Shown here piece by piece: positions 47,701 through 59,664 of a stretch of DNA of 64,000 nt. The number at the start of each line of letters is the position of its first letter. The first letter of the stretch is position 1. This DNA is from Pagrus major (taxonomy: Eukaryota; Chordata; Actinopteri; Spariformes; Sparidae), in assembly GCF_040436345.1 (NCBI RefSeq), contig NC_133237.1, positions 23,813,749-23,877,748 of the forward strand, read 5' to 3'. The notes under the pieces were generated by a model. The model was not told the origin of the DNA, did not search any database, and worked only from the letters and a program-made list of their open reading frames with translations. A program made the position numbers and the translations under genes.

Positions 47701-50466
47701 CACTATCTCAGCAAATTCAGCAAGTTGAGGGAAAACTCTTGAAGATGCTGATTTAAGCATTTAACACTTTGCTGGTTTAATGTGCAGTACCAAAGCCAGA
47801 GGGCCGCCCCAGGGCAAATGATCAAACTATGTTTCATGTTAACTCTCCCAGGTCCAAAACTAAATCTTTAAGACTGCGTTAGTTTTAATCAAATTGGACT
47901 AGATTATTATTTGGTATGTGACGAAACTCTCACACAGCACATGGTACATTTTGTACCTTGTATACTGTAGGACAAACTTGAAACATTCAGAATCCCCTGC
48001 AGCTTACTACATGTAATAAGACATTTATTTCATAGTCACATGTTAATGAATTTAATTACCTTATTATTGAAAATGTTCCTTAATTTTTCCTTCTGTGTAG
48101 CACAGGTACAATTTGTGGCAGATTTAACATAACAACAGTAAGAGTTGTTGGTTGAACTATGCAGCATCTATGTACAATCTGAGGATTTTGCATCAATTTC
48201 TGCTTTAGTTAACTAGTTATTCCTGTCTTTCTTAACCCTCTGTAATATGCAAACAAACACAGGCAGAAGTAAGGAAGTACTTGCTTTTTTTCTTTTTTCT
48301 TTTTTACCTTAAAATAGCAGCTTCAAAAGACTAAGGTTCAGTGTCTTGTTATATGGTAGATGGTGTCTCTGTCTCAGCCAATCACTTGTCTCTGCACTAT
48401 GTAACTTCAGTGAGAGGGCAGGATCACAGCGTTACATACATGTTTACTTCAACATACAACTTTTCAAGACGTAATATTGTTATGATGTAATCAGTTATGT
48501 TTGACGTTAGGACCTACATTATGTCTGACAAATTGTTACAGACCTGGGATTTGTATTTACAACCGCGGTGTCGCACTCAGAAACTGTGGGGGGCAAATTG
48601 CACAAAATGCCAATTTCTACATCATGTTGCTTTAAAGCTGCAATATATAAGAACTGACGACCTTTCAAATTCATACTCCAAACAAATTGGAGGAAGCACA
48701 CAGTGAAGTAACCACCTGCTGCTGTTGGACTGAGAGCAGAATGAACTCTACAGAAACTCACTATCGCCTCTTGAGGAACAAAGTGGTACAGTCAGACAGG
48801 ACAGGCTAGCTGGTTAGCATGCTAACTTCAGTAGATATCTCTGGAGCACAATACATCATCTTTACATTGTGTTAATAATTTTAGTAATTAAAAAAATAAT
48901 ATTTTCTTTTTTCTTTTGCAAAATATCTACTTACTACGGTCCGCCAGCTCCACCCTAAAGAGAGCTGCTCCACAGATCCAGGTGTGTGAGGTGCAGGTTG
49001 ATTGGCAGTGGACCAAACCACTGTGAGGCATATGGAGGGGGGGGGACCAATCTTTAGAAACTTGAAAACACATCGTTACGCGTCTTTAATCAGCACAAGT
49101 GTTTTCATTGCATAATATTATATAATGTCGGTAAACAGACAGAGCCTTCATTAATGTTATTACTTACACCTGTGTGTCGCTCCCTTCAGGTGTTGACTTG
49201 TTCACGTCGGGATCTTTGTAGCCATGGTAACAAGGTAGTAGCAGTCGTGTAGCAGCGCCATCTTGTTGACTCTGCCTGTTACTGCAGCAATAAATCTCCA
49301 TGAGAAACTTCTTCTGATGGACCGAGCAATTGTTATTGTTATAGCCTCATGTTATGTCATGTTACACAGAAAATAACGTTAGGTCCTAGCTCTTCTTACA
49401 TGTAAAAGCCCAACTAGGGACAAGAGTTGATTATTAGCAATAGCTATAAACTATCTGTGCAGCACATCAATTACGTTCTTTGTATTAATTTGTCTTTGGA
49501 TCTTTGGATAATTGAGTGTTTCTACATATTTGGATGAAACTTGCATTTGTTGTGTGGGTATAAATAGGCCTGGAAGATACAGATAACATATCCATGTAAT
49601 GTCTTCCTGCCTATATTTTAAAAAATAAAACAAAAATCTAATGTATAATCTTTTCAAGGGTGTCCTTGAAATATTTTGGAGCAACCTATGCTGCACCAGG
49701 ACCATCTACCAGCTGGCTTGACTGCTGCTAATTGAAATAAAGTAAGAGATAGTTGTTAATGTGGGTGTTCATTTAGTGTGTGATTTGGTGGTTGTGCTGG
49801 GAGTGGGACTGATCGCTAAACAAAAACTTGTTTAAAAATATCCGGGGGCCAGCCCTAACTGTGGAGCAGATTGTGGAGTGGTGGAGTTCACTGTGCACAA
49901 AACTCACACAGAGACAGTTCATACTGGTGAGTACCCCAATTAGTCACTCTTCAACAACCACTGTCTTGTATTGCAACATAGCGTGGTGTGTAATGACTAT
50001 GCAAGCTCTCTTTTTGCTTTAATATATGTTTGTGAGCTGCAGCTGTTGAGGAGCTTACATTGTTTAGGCCCGAACATCTACTGTCTGCATTGATGATGCT
50101 TTATTCTGCAATTAATTCTATAAGGTTATGCGGCTTAATTGGCTAAAGGTTGTTGCTCCGCCATCCACTGCATAGCCCATTTTCTTTATTGTTGGTCACT
50201 TCTGTTTAATTGTCTAAGTTTTGTTCTCTTTACTGGCTGACTCAAGTTCTGATGATTGATACAGACAGGCTCTGGCACAGACAAGTACCCAGAACTTTAC
50301 CTGCCTCTTTAGAAAAATGTAATGGTTAATATATATTAATTTACCCACTTTTAACCTTTAAGTGTACTTTTTACTTTATTTTTTCTTTACTACATCATTA
50401 AGAGTCCTCAACAACCTACCAATGTCTGAAGAAAAGGTCCCCGGCCTTTTTGACGTGGACTCCTAA
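44749..50466. other. Gene-poor intergenic DNA
   Basis: No protein-like frame was recognised on either strand. AATAAA motifs occur (for example near 46250) but are not tied to a gene. The stretch 48590-48900 has phrases that look like a dispersed fish repeat ('gctttaaagctgcaatatat', 'gctggttagcatgctaac'), but I found no matching ends. Confidence 0.5.
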
Positions 50467-51113
50467 TTCAACATTAAAGAGTGTCATTTTTGGGCTAATG
50501 GAGAGCTGTGCAGACTGGCAGATGCCCTTTTAATTCCCCACAGAGAGATTGAACTGGACTCCTCTAATTTGCTCCAAGGCTCACTGCCACCCTCTCAGAA
50601 ATGGATGTGGATGAATTTTGAATCATATTTCAATGCAATCTGGTCTGAATAATAAGATCAGTTAGGCCATGAATTAGAGACATGACGCAGATATTATCCT
50701 GCTCTGTGCTGTCATTATCAGGGCAGCCAAGGAGAGGTTTTCTTTTGTTACTCACAAAAACAGTCAGGTCTGCTGCATCATTTGCAGATGGAGTGTATAC
50801 TGCCAAATAAACTCCTGGAATGTAAGACTCTGGATACATATTCACACCTACAGACCTCCCCCGGTCTGTGAATATGAATACAGAGTGAAAGTGCCAGGGG
50901 TACAAAATCTACCTGGCCTTGGTGAACTCCATCCACAAGGACTATTGCATATCATGCAGAGAAACTGCACTGGGCCACTGAGGTTACACTACTCCAGGAG
51001 AAAACTGTGGAAAGTTCATCCCTGGTAAAGCTTTTATCCACATGGACTACTTCTCCTCGCCTCAGGCTCTAGCCAAACACCTCCTATACTTGGACAGGAA
51101 TGAAGACATGTAG
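50467..51113 (+). pseudogene. Decayed alpha-1,3-fucosyltransferase (FUT4/7/9 type) copy
   Basis: Two blocks on the + strand read as parts of a Golgi fucosyltransferase. Block one (50467-50649) gives FNIKECHFWANG, LADALLIPHREIELDSSNL and QKWMWMNFES, which match the family segments around 'ADAVLFHHRDI' and 'WVWMNFESP'. Block two (50901-51113) gives YKIYLALVNSIHKDY and then GKFIPGKAFIHMDYFSSPQ and LLYLDRNEDM. These match the donor-binding part (YLAFENSIHKDY to FIHVDDF). Block two has one internal TGA. The middle of the enzyme (more than 100 residues) is missing and replaced by about 250 bp of unrelated sequence. No N-terminal cytoplasmic or membrane segment was found. No introns are seen, as in FUT4 and FUT9. 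It cannot make an enzyme. The closest paralogue is not determined. Confidence 0.72.
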
Positions 51114-54100
51114 AAGTCAGACAGCTAGCAGCACCACAGTATGATTCTCCTAAGGATTGATGCTATAGCTGCTGGTATTTTAAACATTTATCATGGCACC
51201 ATAACCTATACAATATATCTTAATGTTGTAGCAAAAACAGACATGTAGGACCAGAACTTTCCCAAACAAATTCTCTACCTCTCCTAACAGACTCTGTTGA
51301 TGTATGCTGTTCGTAAAACGTCTATGAATGTCAGTCAGTCTCAGTGCACTTTGCAGATTTTATTCCAGAGTACACCAGTTTGGACTATTGCATTATATTT
51401 GAATAGATCAGTAATCATGTTAATGGCCACATTCTCAGACATTATAACACCCCCATTAAAGCTGTCACATCCTACTGCTGCACCCGAAGTTATGGGTAAT
51501 GTAGTTTATTGCATTGCATTATATTTGTAAAATATTTCATAAAAAATACTGTTTACTAAAGTGTTTGAGGCTATTAGCCTGATTAACTTAGAGAAATCTA
51601 TGCTTTATGAAGTCCATTTGATGCACAGTGGTTGAGGGATGGTAGCTTAATCGTTAATAATGAGGATATTTATGTTCTTACTAAGCCAACAGAATACGTA
51701 AACACTGTGTGAGTGGAGTAGTGCTCCTCAGTGGTGAACGGAGCATTTCAAAAAATTACTGTTAGAACTCGCAAGATTATCTGTTAAGTTTGAAAAAGGT
51801 TACCCCCAAAATAATTACATTAATATGATTATTAGTTAATTATGCTTGTATTATTGGGGATATTTGTGAATAAGCACTGTATCCGAAGCCAGACTGAACC
51901 ACTAACGCCTCAGCGGTTGCACACTAGCGCTGATGTCTGTGGCTAATGTGGATTTAAGCATTCAGTACTGTCAGCAGCAAGCCCAGGATAGCCCATTTGT
52001 CTTAAAGTGAGCCCCTCTAGACCCATTCAACATCACTAAGTTAATAATCATAGACTGATGTACTTCATATTGCATGAAACATATTTGAACTTGATTATGC
52101 CATCATTTGATTGCAAGCGTTTACAGTTTGAATGTAAATGTGTTTTCGCCTTTTGAAGAGCATGAATAAACAAAATGCTGCGGGGCTGCTCAAGGGATAA
52201 ATGATCAAATCCTTATACTTAATAACATTAGGATAATTGCATTGCACTATCCTCAGTAGTGTTCATAAGTTCATACCATTGGTTGTGTCCATGCATGCAT
52301 GTGGAAAGAGAATATCACAGAGTTGCACCCATAGGTCTTTAAGGAGTCCTGAGTGCGAAAGGTGTTTAGATCCACTGGAGTGCAGAGGCTAACATTTTCT
52401 GCTTACACTATAAAAATGGAAGTACTTTGAAAATGCAGTTGAGGGGGAAAGCCAAAGTCAGAGTCTGCTAGAGGGTTGAATCACGCAGAACTTAATGCCG
52501 AAGACGTATGACCCCATTTTTAAGCTTGTGTATGAATCTTTATCTTTTTCTTTTTATGTTTGTGGCTGTTCTCGCACAAAACTTAACTTATTATCAAAAT
52601 GTATAGGAGTGACAATTAGTGTGACTCACTGCTGTAGGTATATTAGTTGCACTCCCAAAACCCAGACCTCAGTTTGGTATCTGTATGTGCACTCTGTTCT
52701 CGTAAGTATTTAAAAATTCCTTTGAACTCACATCTTAGATGTGAAGATTTGTTGATGTTTGTGGACTTTACACATTTGTCTGTATTCATCCAACTGCTTC
52801 TCAAGCCCCTGCATAAATAAGCATTTGTCTGTGTGGGATTAATAGAGAATAATTCATTTGGACATCAACACTTGTCAGAGAAATTGCTTTGGGAGATGCC
52901 TCAAGAACAAATAGTTCGCTGCAGCGGTAGGTTAGTCGTGATAACAACTAATATGTTTGCCAGTTCCAAAGGCTTTAAACTCCACAAGTCAAAGATCCAA
53001 TTCATTCTTAGAGCGAGGAAAAAGTAATAGAGCTTTAGAGTTTATCAGTCCTGCTCAAAATCAGGCTGCACATTCCAGTTTAGCTTCAATCAGGGCTGAG
53101 TTTGCAGAGAGCTCCTGCTGTAAATGACAAACTGTAGATAAAGTTGGTCAAGTGGCCTCATAGTCGGGGAGGGTGTGAGGCTTGTTGTGCTTGTGCTCAA
53201 CCAGCAGGATGCACTGCAGCCCCATCACGCACCAGCTTTAATGTCAGGAACAACTATCAAGCTGAAAAGCACCATTTCAGTGAGTTTGAGATGAATATTT
53301 ATGTATGTGGGAAAATGAATACCATTTTTCACATAAATGAATATCTGCGCTCAAATTAGAGGTTGGAGAAATGGCTGAGATTATCTTGTTGCTTAATGCT
53401 TAATTGAAGCCAGCTTCTAATTAGCTTGGCTATTATCATCCAACTTAGGAACAATTCCAGATTTCTAAAACTTTTCAACACGGTGAGAATAGAATTTGGC
53501 CCCTAGAAATAAATTTAAAGCTACTGCATTATGAAGAATTCTAATCTGTGTCCTCTTGTCACAGCTTCACCCACTGTGACCTCTTTTTAATTCTCTTCCT
53601 GCTCAACATTAATTTAGCTAAGAGCAAAATCTCTGAATTAATGTCCCTTCATTCCCTTTTCTTACCGTGTCACCCTCATTACATGCTATGTAAGTGCTGG
53701 GTGTTTTACCTCTCACAAGGAAAATTAAAGTTCACTATGCTATACCTTCAGCAAATTGTCTTCGCTTTCCTTCCAAAACTGTGCTGGCTAGGACAAATGA
53801 CAGTGTTTCCTATACAGAAAGGACTTGTGTATTGAGCATTGGTGCCCTGAATGGATTCCTGTGGTTTTCATAAGAGTATAATTCCCCTGCTTGCGTCTGC
53901 ACTGTAGGCTGGTGGCAGCTCTGATTGTGGCCATACTGCGCGGCTGCCAGTGTGAATGAATTGTTCCAAAGTGATGTCCTGCACAAAGAGCTTACCTGGG
54001 AACAAAGCGCGACAGATTTCGATGCACTGCAACTGTGCCAGGAATTCTGCCTCTGGACCACAAATGCTGGCACACCTGCAAGGTATTTTCTGGCATGCCT

Positions 54101-54200
54101 GTCATGCACATGCAGCACGAGTGGTGCTGGTGGTGATTGATAATTTCTGACCTGTGAGCGATCAACACTCGCCCTCCAACCCTCTAAATACAGCATATTC
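51114..54200. other. Intergenic DNA, no gene recognised
   Basis: A+T-rich. A patch at 53380-53480 has TAATTA-type homeobox cores within even, non-repetitive sequence. The G+C-richer stretch at 53830-54180 stands out from its flanks but has no protein-like frame with splice sites. No function can be assigned. Confidence 0.45.
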
Positions 54201-54660
54201 TAAACAGCCAGCAGCTCCCATTCTGTCGCCTCCTTCTGCTCCCCTCTCTCTTTTTCCACCTCCCTTTGAATTATTGAGCTCTTTCTTTCAAGGGGACCAG
54301 TTCCTCTCATCAGATGTGTAGGCCATCAAGCTTGCTTCACCGCTCCTTCACCCGTGGCTGCAGCCGCCCCCATGTTGCCTCATGACATTGAGGAAATCAC
54401 TTACATGTCCCCCACTTACTTCTCACTCCACCTTGCTCCCTCTCAGTCTTTTTTCAAGCTCACACCCTCCTAACCCCTTCTTTAAATATCTCCCTCTTCG
54501 CCTCCACAATTTCTATACCTCTTTTCCTGCAATGTTCCTCAATCTCTTTCCCTCAGCCAACCCATTCCCCCTCTTCTCCCTCCTTCCCTTGCTCTGTTTT
54601 TCTGTAATGTCACGGCCCACTGCTGGGTGTCACTGAGTTGATGGAGGGAAAAAATGGAGG
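54201..54660. repeat. Polypyrimidine-rich stretch
   Basis: The + strand is strongly enriched in C and T for several hundred bases (ctccctc, ccttccc, ttctccc words) without a strict unit. The long frames across it are low-complexity Ser/Pro/Leu products and not genes. Confidence 0.7.
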
Positions 54661-54688
54661 ACTGAGGGAAGGGAGGGGCTTGACAGGA

Positions 54689-54699
54689 GTGTGTGTGTA

Positions 54700-54737
<38 letters not shown>
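54689..54737. repeat. (GT)n microsatellite
   Basis: About 24 GT units with two GTAT interruptions near the left end. Confidence 0.95.
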
Positions 54738-54738
<1 letters not shown>

Positions 54739-57700
54739 ACATGTTGGAATGAGAGACGGGGAGAGAGACAGACAGGGGCAGAGCGACAGACATTATGCCT
54801 GCGGGTGTGTCTTGTGTAAAATGCTCCATCCTGGTGAAAACACACTTGGCAGTTAATGTGTCACCACTTGCAATAAATCCATACAGCCTGGTGCTTGTGT
54901 TCCATTAAAGCCTCCCAAAGGACGTCTTTCTGTACATATGCATAGGCTGTAGTCAGTTTCCAACCTCTGTTGCAATCTTGTGCCACCTGAAGCCAAACGC
55001 GTTGTCTGGCACTAACATATACACATGGAAAAACCGTAGCAGACTGATTAAACTGTTTGTAATACTGCTACTCATGTTTACCTTGCAAACGCCCGCCAAA
55101 TCACCGCCTCTATCTGGCTGTGGAAGAAGAGCAGAGCGGTCTTTGAAGAAAGAAAGAGAGCAACGACGCCTTTATTCTCTGCTCTGTTATTGTAGCTTCA
55201 TTTTGCGCCACAGAAAGCACTGAAGCGAAGCTTAAGGATCCTTTTTAAAAGCCATGGCAGCAGCGCATGCGATCTAAAACCTAATCAGGGAGACACTTCA
55301 GCTTGGTGCAATTGCAACATTATGAGAGTCGATAAGACCGTACTGTTTAATACAATGATTTTCACGTGTCATCTCTCTTTATCGCTCAGGTCAGTCAATA
55401 GAATTGATTCAATCAGCAGCACAGTACAAAACACAAACTGAAAAAAAAAAAGAAATCGCCCATTCAGAGGCGAGCGAAATAGCAAACATCTCAGCCCCAC
55501 AATACACTAACACACATGCATGCTCACACAATTACCAAACAGGGATTTGGGGATTGGGAGTTTGGAGGTGTTTATGTGCGTAGGATTTGGACTGTGAATT
55601 TGGGTGCAAATTCTGTTTGAGGAAAAGACAGATGTGTGCTCAGCCACCAAGACAGTAAATTCAGGGGGAAGTGCTTTTGGAAAGCCCCCCACAGCTATTC
55701 AAACAGATTAACGGCAACAAACATCCAAACAAAGCACAATAAAACACTGACAGTGGAGGGTCGCCAACTGACCGATGGCAACAATTGATTTATGCTTTAT
55801 GGGATATATGCAGTGTATGGAGGAGGTTACAAGGTTTATAAGAAAAATGGAAGACAACGCCGACTGTGTGTGTGTTGCTCTGTGTAGGATTAGGGTTGAG
55901 AGAGGTCGCTGGCATGAGTGGGTGGTAAAAATGCCCAAACTCCTGTGATACGTGATGATCTGAGGAGGAAGTGGGAAGTGGCTGATCCGGTCCATGTTAT
56001 TAGTCGAGCTCTGTTAGACCATGTAATAGCCTCACAGCGCAACAGGGAGTCGCTGTTCCAAGAACCGACTCTACCCAGTATGACATCCTGATATGGAAGA
56101 TATTCGTAACGGTGCTACAGCAAACCTCGCTGGATGGCTGTGTACAGGTGTGTGTGTGTCAGTGTGTGCGTGTATGTGTTCGGCTAGCTCCTCAGAGTGT
56201 TTGCATAAGTGCTGATTCTGCTCTTCCAAACCCTTCAACTCTGCATTTTTCCACAGACTTTCCCCCCTCTGCTGTGCCCTCATCTCCTCTCCTCTCTTCA
56301 TTGCCACACAGCTTGCCTCCTCGCCCTTTGCCTCAATTCGTCACACATACCTTTTCATTACCCCTTCCGCCCCTTCCAATCCTGCCAAAAAAACGGAAAA
56401 AAAAAAAAAGCCCTCCGCCACCTCCTCCCCTCACAGAGAGTTGCAAACAACATGAGGTAGCGGGCATCAAGCAATATCTTAGAAAACTGAGAGCTTGACA
56501 TTTATGAGACAGCTATGAACCTCTGTGATGTGAAGGGAACGATGTGAATGGAGTGGAGTGTGAGAGTGGATGCAGACGATAAGAGACAGAGGGACATCAT
56601 CTGAGAGCCAAGTGGAAGGCATTTACACAGAATGAGAGAAAAAAGGCTCCATAAGAGGGAATATAGATTCTCCTTACAAAGGAAAAGGGTGATCAAATGT
56701 AACCTGAGGAGAAAATGCTTCTGTATTATGTGAGAAAAGTAAAACATACAGACAGATTGTGTTTATGAGTCACTCCCGGTCTGACCTGGAGCTCAGGAGG
56801 ATGTTGATCTATTTCTCTGGAGGGCACCTCACCTGTTTCTTGCACTTCAGATAACAAGAGAAGTAGCAGAGAAGCATTATCACTGTCGAAGATTACACTA
56901 GGATATATTTACCTGCCGATCTTAAACAGAAGCTGTGTGTAGTTTAATTATAGACACTTAGAACTTGCTACTATGCTGGCCTTTCAACTTTTTCAATTGC
57001 TGCACCGGAGAGAAAATTTTGGAATGGGTATGTACACAAAGGAGCTTAGATACTCATCAGAGCATAAACACACACACATACGCACACAGTCCACACTCCA
57101 CAGTGTGTGCATGCTCATGCAACCATACAGCATATTTAGCTAAGTAATAAAGCAGCATTGTTTAAAGAGAGAAAATACAGCAAATGAATCAATATACAGC
57201 CCCCATGCCAGGGCATTTTATGTGGCATCTGTTTTCCATTCCTTTGCTCGGCACAAAGAGCTGGCCCGGTGCCGCGGCTCTGTGGCCAATCTCTCTCAGC
57301 CAGGGTTGAGGTATGCAATCTGCATTGGGCTTCATCTCATTTGAGCTCACAGCAGCCTGGCTGAACATGCCTTTGTCTTTTCCCAGGAGTTTGGATGCAT
57401 ATCTATCAGAACGGGTGCAGAACAAAGAGGAAAAGAAACTGTTTGCAACTGCTTTACAGGAGAACTGTAATGTACTTTATAGTGAGCATGGTGCATTATG
57501 GTATCATTTCTCCTGTACTCTTTTGCCAACATTACACTTCCTCTGTTGTTCTGATCCATAGCCCATCTTCTTCTCTACTGTTTATTTGCTTGCCTGCATC
57601 TCTCTCTCCCTTTTTTCACGAGATTATTTGTCTCCCGTCTCTTTTGTCTCTCTCTCTTTTCCTCATTCCTAGCTATTGTCGTACCACTGGGATCTCATTA

Positions 57701-58990
57701 AGCCACTAACTTCAAATAAATAAAACATACTGCAGAGACAAAATGAGGGATCTATATATTATAAAAAACTGGGTTGTAATGAGTTTTCCTTTTCCCCTGT
57801 TCTGACACCTTTCTCCCCTCTCTTCCCTCTCTTCCCCATCTTTGTCTCGCTGGCTGCCTCTGTCAATTCAATTAATTTCAAACAGGCTTTATTGGCATGA
57901 CTGAGGCATTTTGATGGTGCCAAAGCTTTACAAAAAAGAGGAAAAAAACATGCTGTATTATATCTGCCTCTCCGTGTCTTCCTCGCTTCGCAGCCTTAGC
58001 GCATCCCTACTCTCTCCCTGCCAGTGTGCAACCAATGTAGCCAGCACACAACACAAACTATCTCCTACCTCCTTACCCATCTCCTCCTCTGTTTGGGTAT
58101 TTTTCCTCTGTTGTCCACCTGTTAATGCCTGAAACTGAAATATTCTATTTGTCTTTCCTATTGAAGATGAAAAGATGTCAGTATGGATGGATTGGAGGCT
58201 ATGGTAGATATCTCTGCTAGTTACTTCTCTCTGCCCTCTTTCTAACCTTGTTTCCCCCATTAGCCTCCCTCCTTCTCTCTCGGTGTTCACAATAGCAGGT
58301 ATCTTACCATCTTCTGCAGGTTTCAGTCCCAGCTCATCATTTGTGGTTGGATTCTTTGTCCTGGGGCGATGAGAGAGCTGAAGTCGATCCAGGAGTTCCT
58401 TTCAAACACATGTAGAGGCTAGAATAGGCATGCTTGAACTGCTCTTGCAAGGGTCGGCTTTGTTACACACAGATGAACTGGGAATGGACTGGGCCAGGGC
58501 AGAGGTGTGGGTCACGGAGACACGATGAGCACCCTGGGAAAATATCTTATTATTTAAATCGATCAACCTCAGAGGGTGAGTACCACCAAAGATCTCTGCC
58601 AGTGGAGTGACTAGTGCCTGGTGCTCCAAGGACTTCCACGGAGATCAAGAAGCTGCCGATGTCGATTGAGGAAAGGAAGAGGGAGAGTGAGAGAGGAAAC
58701 AGAGCGATGGGGGAAAGCCAAAGAGAATAAATAGAAGGATAAAAGAAATCTTGATTTTGTCTGAGAGAGTATTGATTTTTTCCTCTGGGTTGGCCATGTG
58801 CGCACAGCCTGTTATTAGTTTAGAAACAAAAAAAGTGGAATGTGGAGAGAGTTGGCGGTTGTGTGTGTGTATGTGTGTGTGCTGCCTTGCTGCAGTGTTT
58901 GCATGTGTTTTGTTCTGCGTGAGAGTTTATGTTGCCTGAGTGGCATCACGTGTGTATGAGGTGTGTGGGTTCGTGAATTGAGTATGTGTA
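54738..58990. other. Gene desert with possible conserved noncoding patches
   Basis: No exon chain was found. The block 57180-57400 is non-repetitive, near 50% G+C, and dense in ordinary factor motifs such as CCTTTGT (SOX-like) and CAGCTG-like E-boxes. It is a candidate regulatory element. Pyrimidine-rich runs occur at 56240-56440 and 57560-57670. Nothing else could be supported. Confidence 0.4.
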
Positions 58991-58998
58991 TGTGAGAG

Positions 58999-59021
58999 TG
59001 TGTGTGTGTGTGTGTGTGTGT
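58999..59021. repeat. (GT)n microsatellite
   Basis: About 11 GT units. Another shorter GT run lies at about 58860-58882. Confidence 0.9.
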
Positions 59022-59630
59022 ACAGAGGCCTGGCTATTGGACTTGGTGTTTGGGCCCGCGTGGTTTGGAGGCCCTGGCTGGTTGGAGATGTTGGGATTAG
59101 GGGGAGATTAGAGCGGTGATTACACAATGTCTTCGCTCTAATGATCCCAACTGTTTGTTCATCTTATCAGCCGCACTGCACTGGATTCCACGACTGCCGC
59201 TGATATGAGATAACAAACACATTACTCCCATACACCCCACCACACCAGTCCCTCAACTCAAACCACCCCACCACACCAGTCAGAGAGATGACTGACCCGG
59301 GCAGAGTGGGCAAACAAACCCTGAGGGAAAGAGTGAAAGAGAGAGAAATGGACATGTACTGTAGGAAATTCATAGACCGAGAGGGTGACTCACAGGGCTG
59401 ACCTCTCGAGTCCACAGAAGCATTAGCCAGAGTGCTCATTGTTCACTGAGACAATACACTGACCCCCCGGAGAGCCCTCGGTCTGCAGTGCAATGTACCC
59501 GCAGAGCCGCAGCATATTACAGAGGGAGCAGTGGGTGGAAGCAGCGATAAGGTGTCCAATGTACTCTCCTACACTATGTGGTGTGAGCGTACATTTTCTG
59601 GCTGTTGGGGAGAAGTATGAGGTTATTAGG

Positions 59631-59664
59631 GTGTTTGTGTGTGTGTGTGTATGTGTGTGTGTGT
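59631..59664. repeat. (GT)n microsatellite
   Basis: About 16 GT units broken by one AT step. Confidence 0.9.

Noticed and set aside
54382-54636. 84-codon + strand frame
   Set aside because: Low-complexity Ser/Pro/Leu product of a polypyrimidine stretch, with no family resemblance.
58402-58629. 75-codon minus-strand frame (VTPLAEIFGGTHPL)
   Set aside because: It reads somewhat like a protein but matches no family that I know, and it has no convincing splice sites or neighbours.
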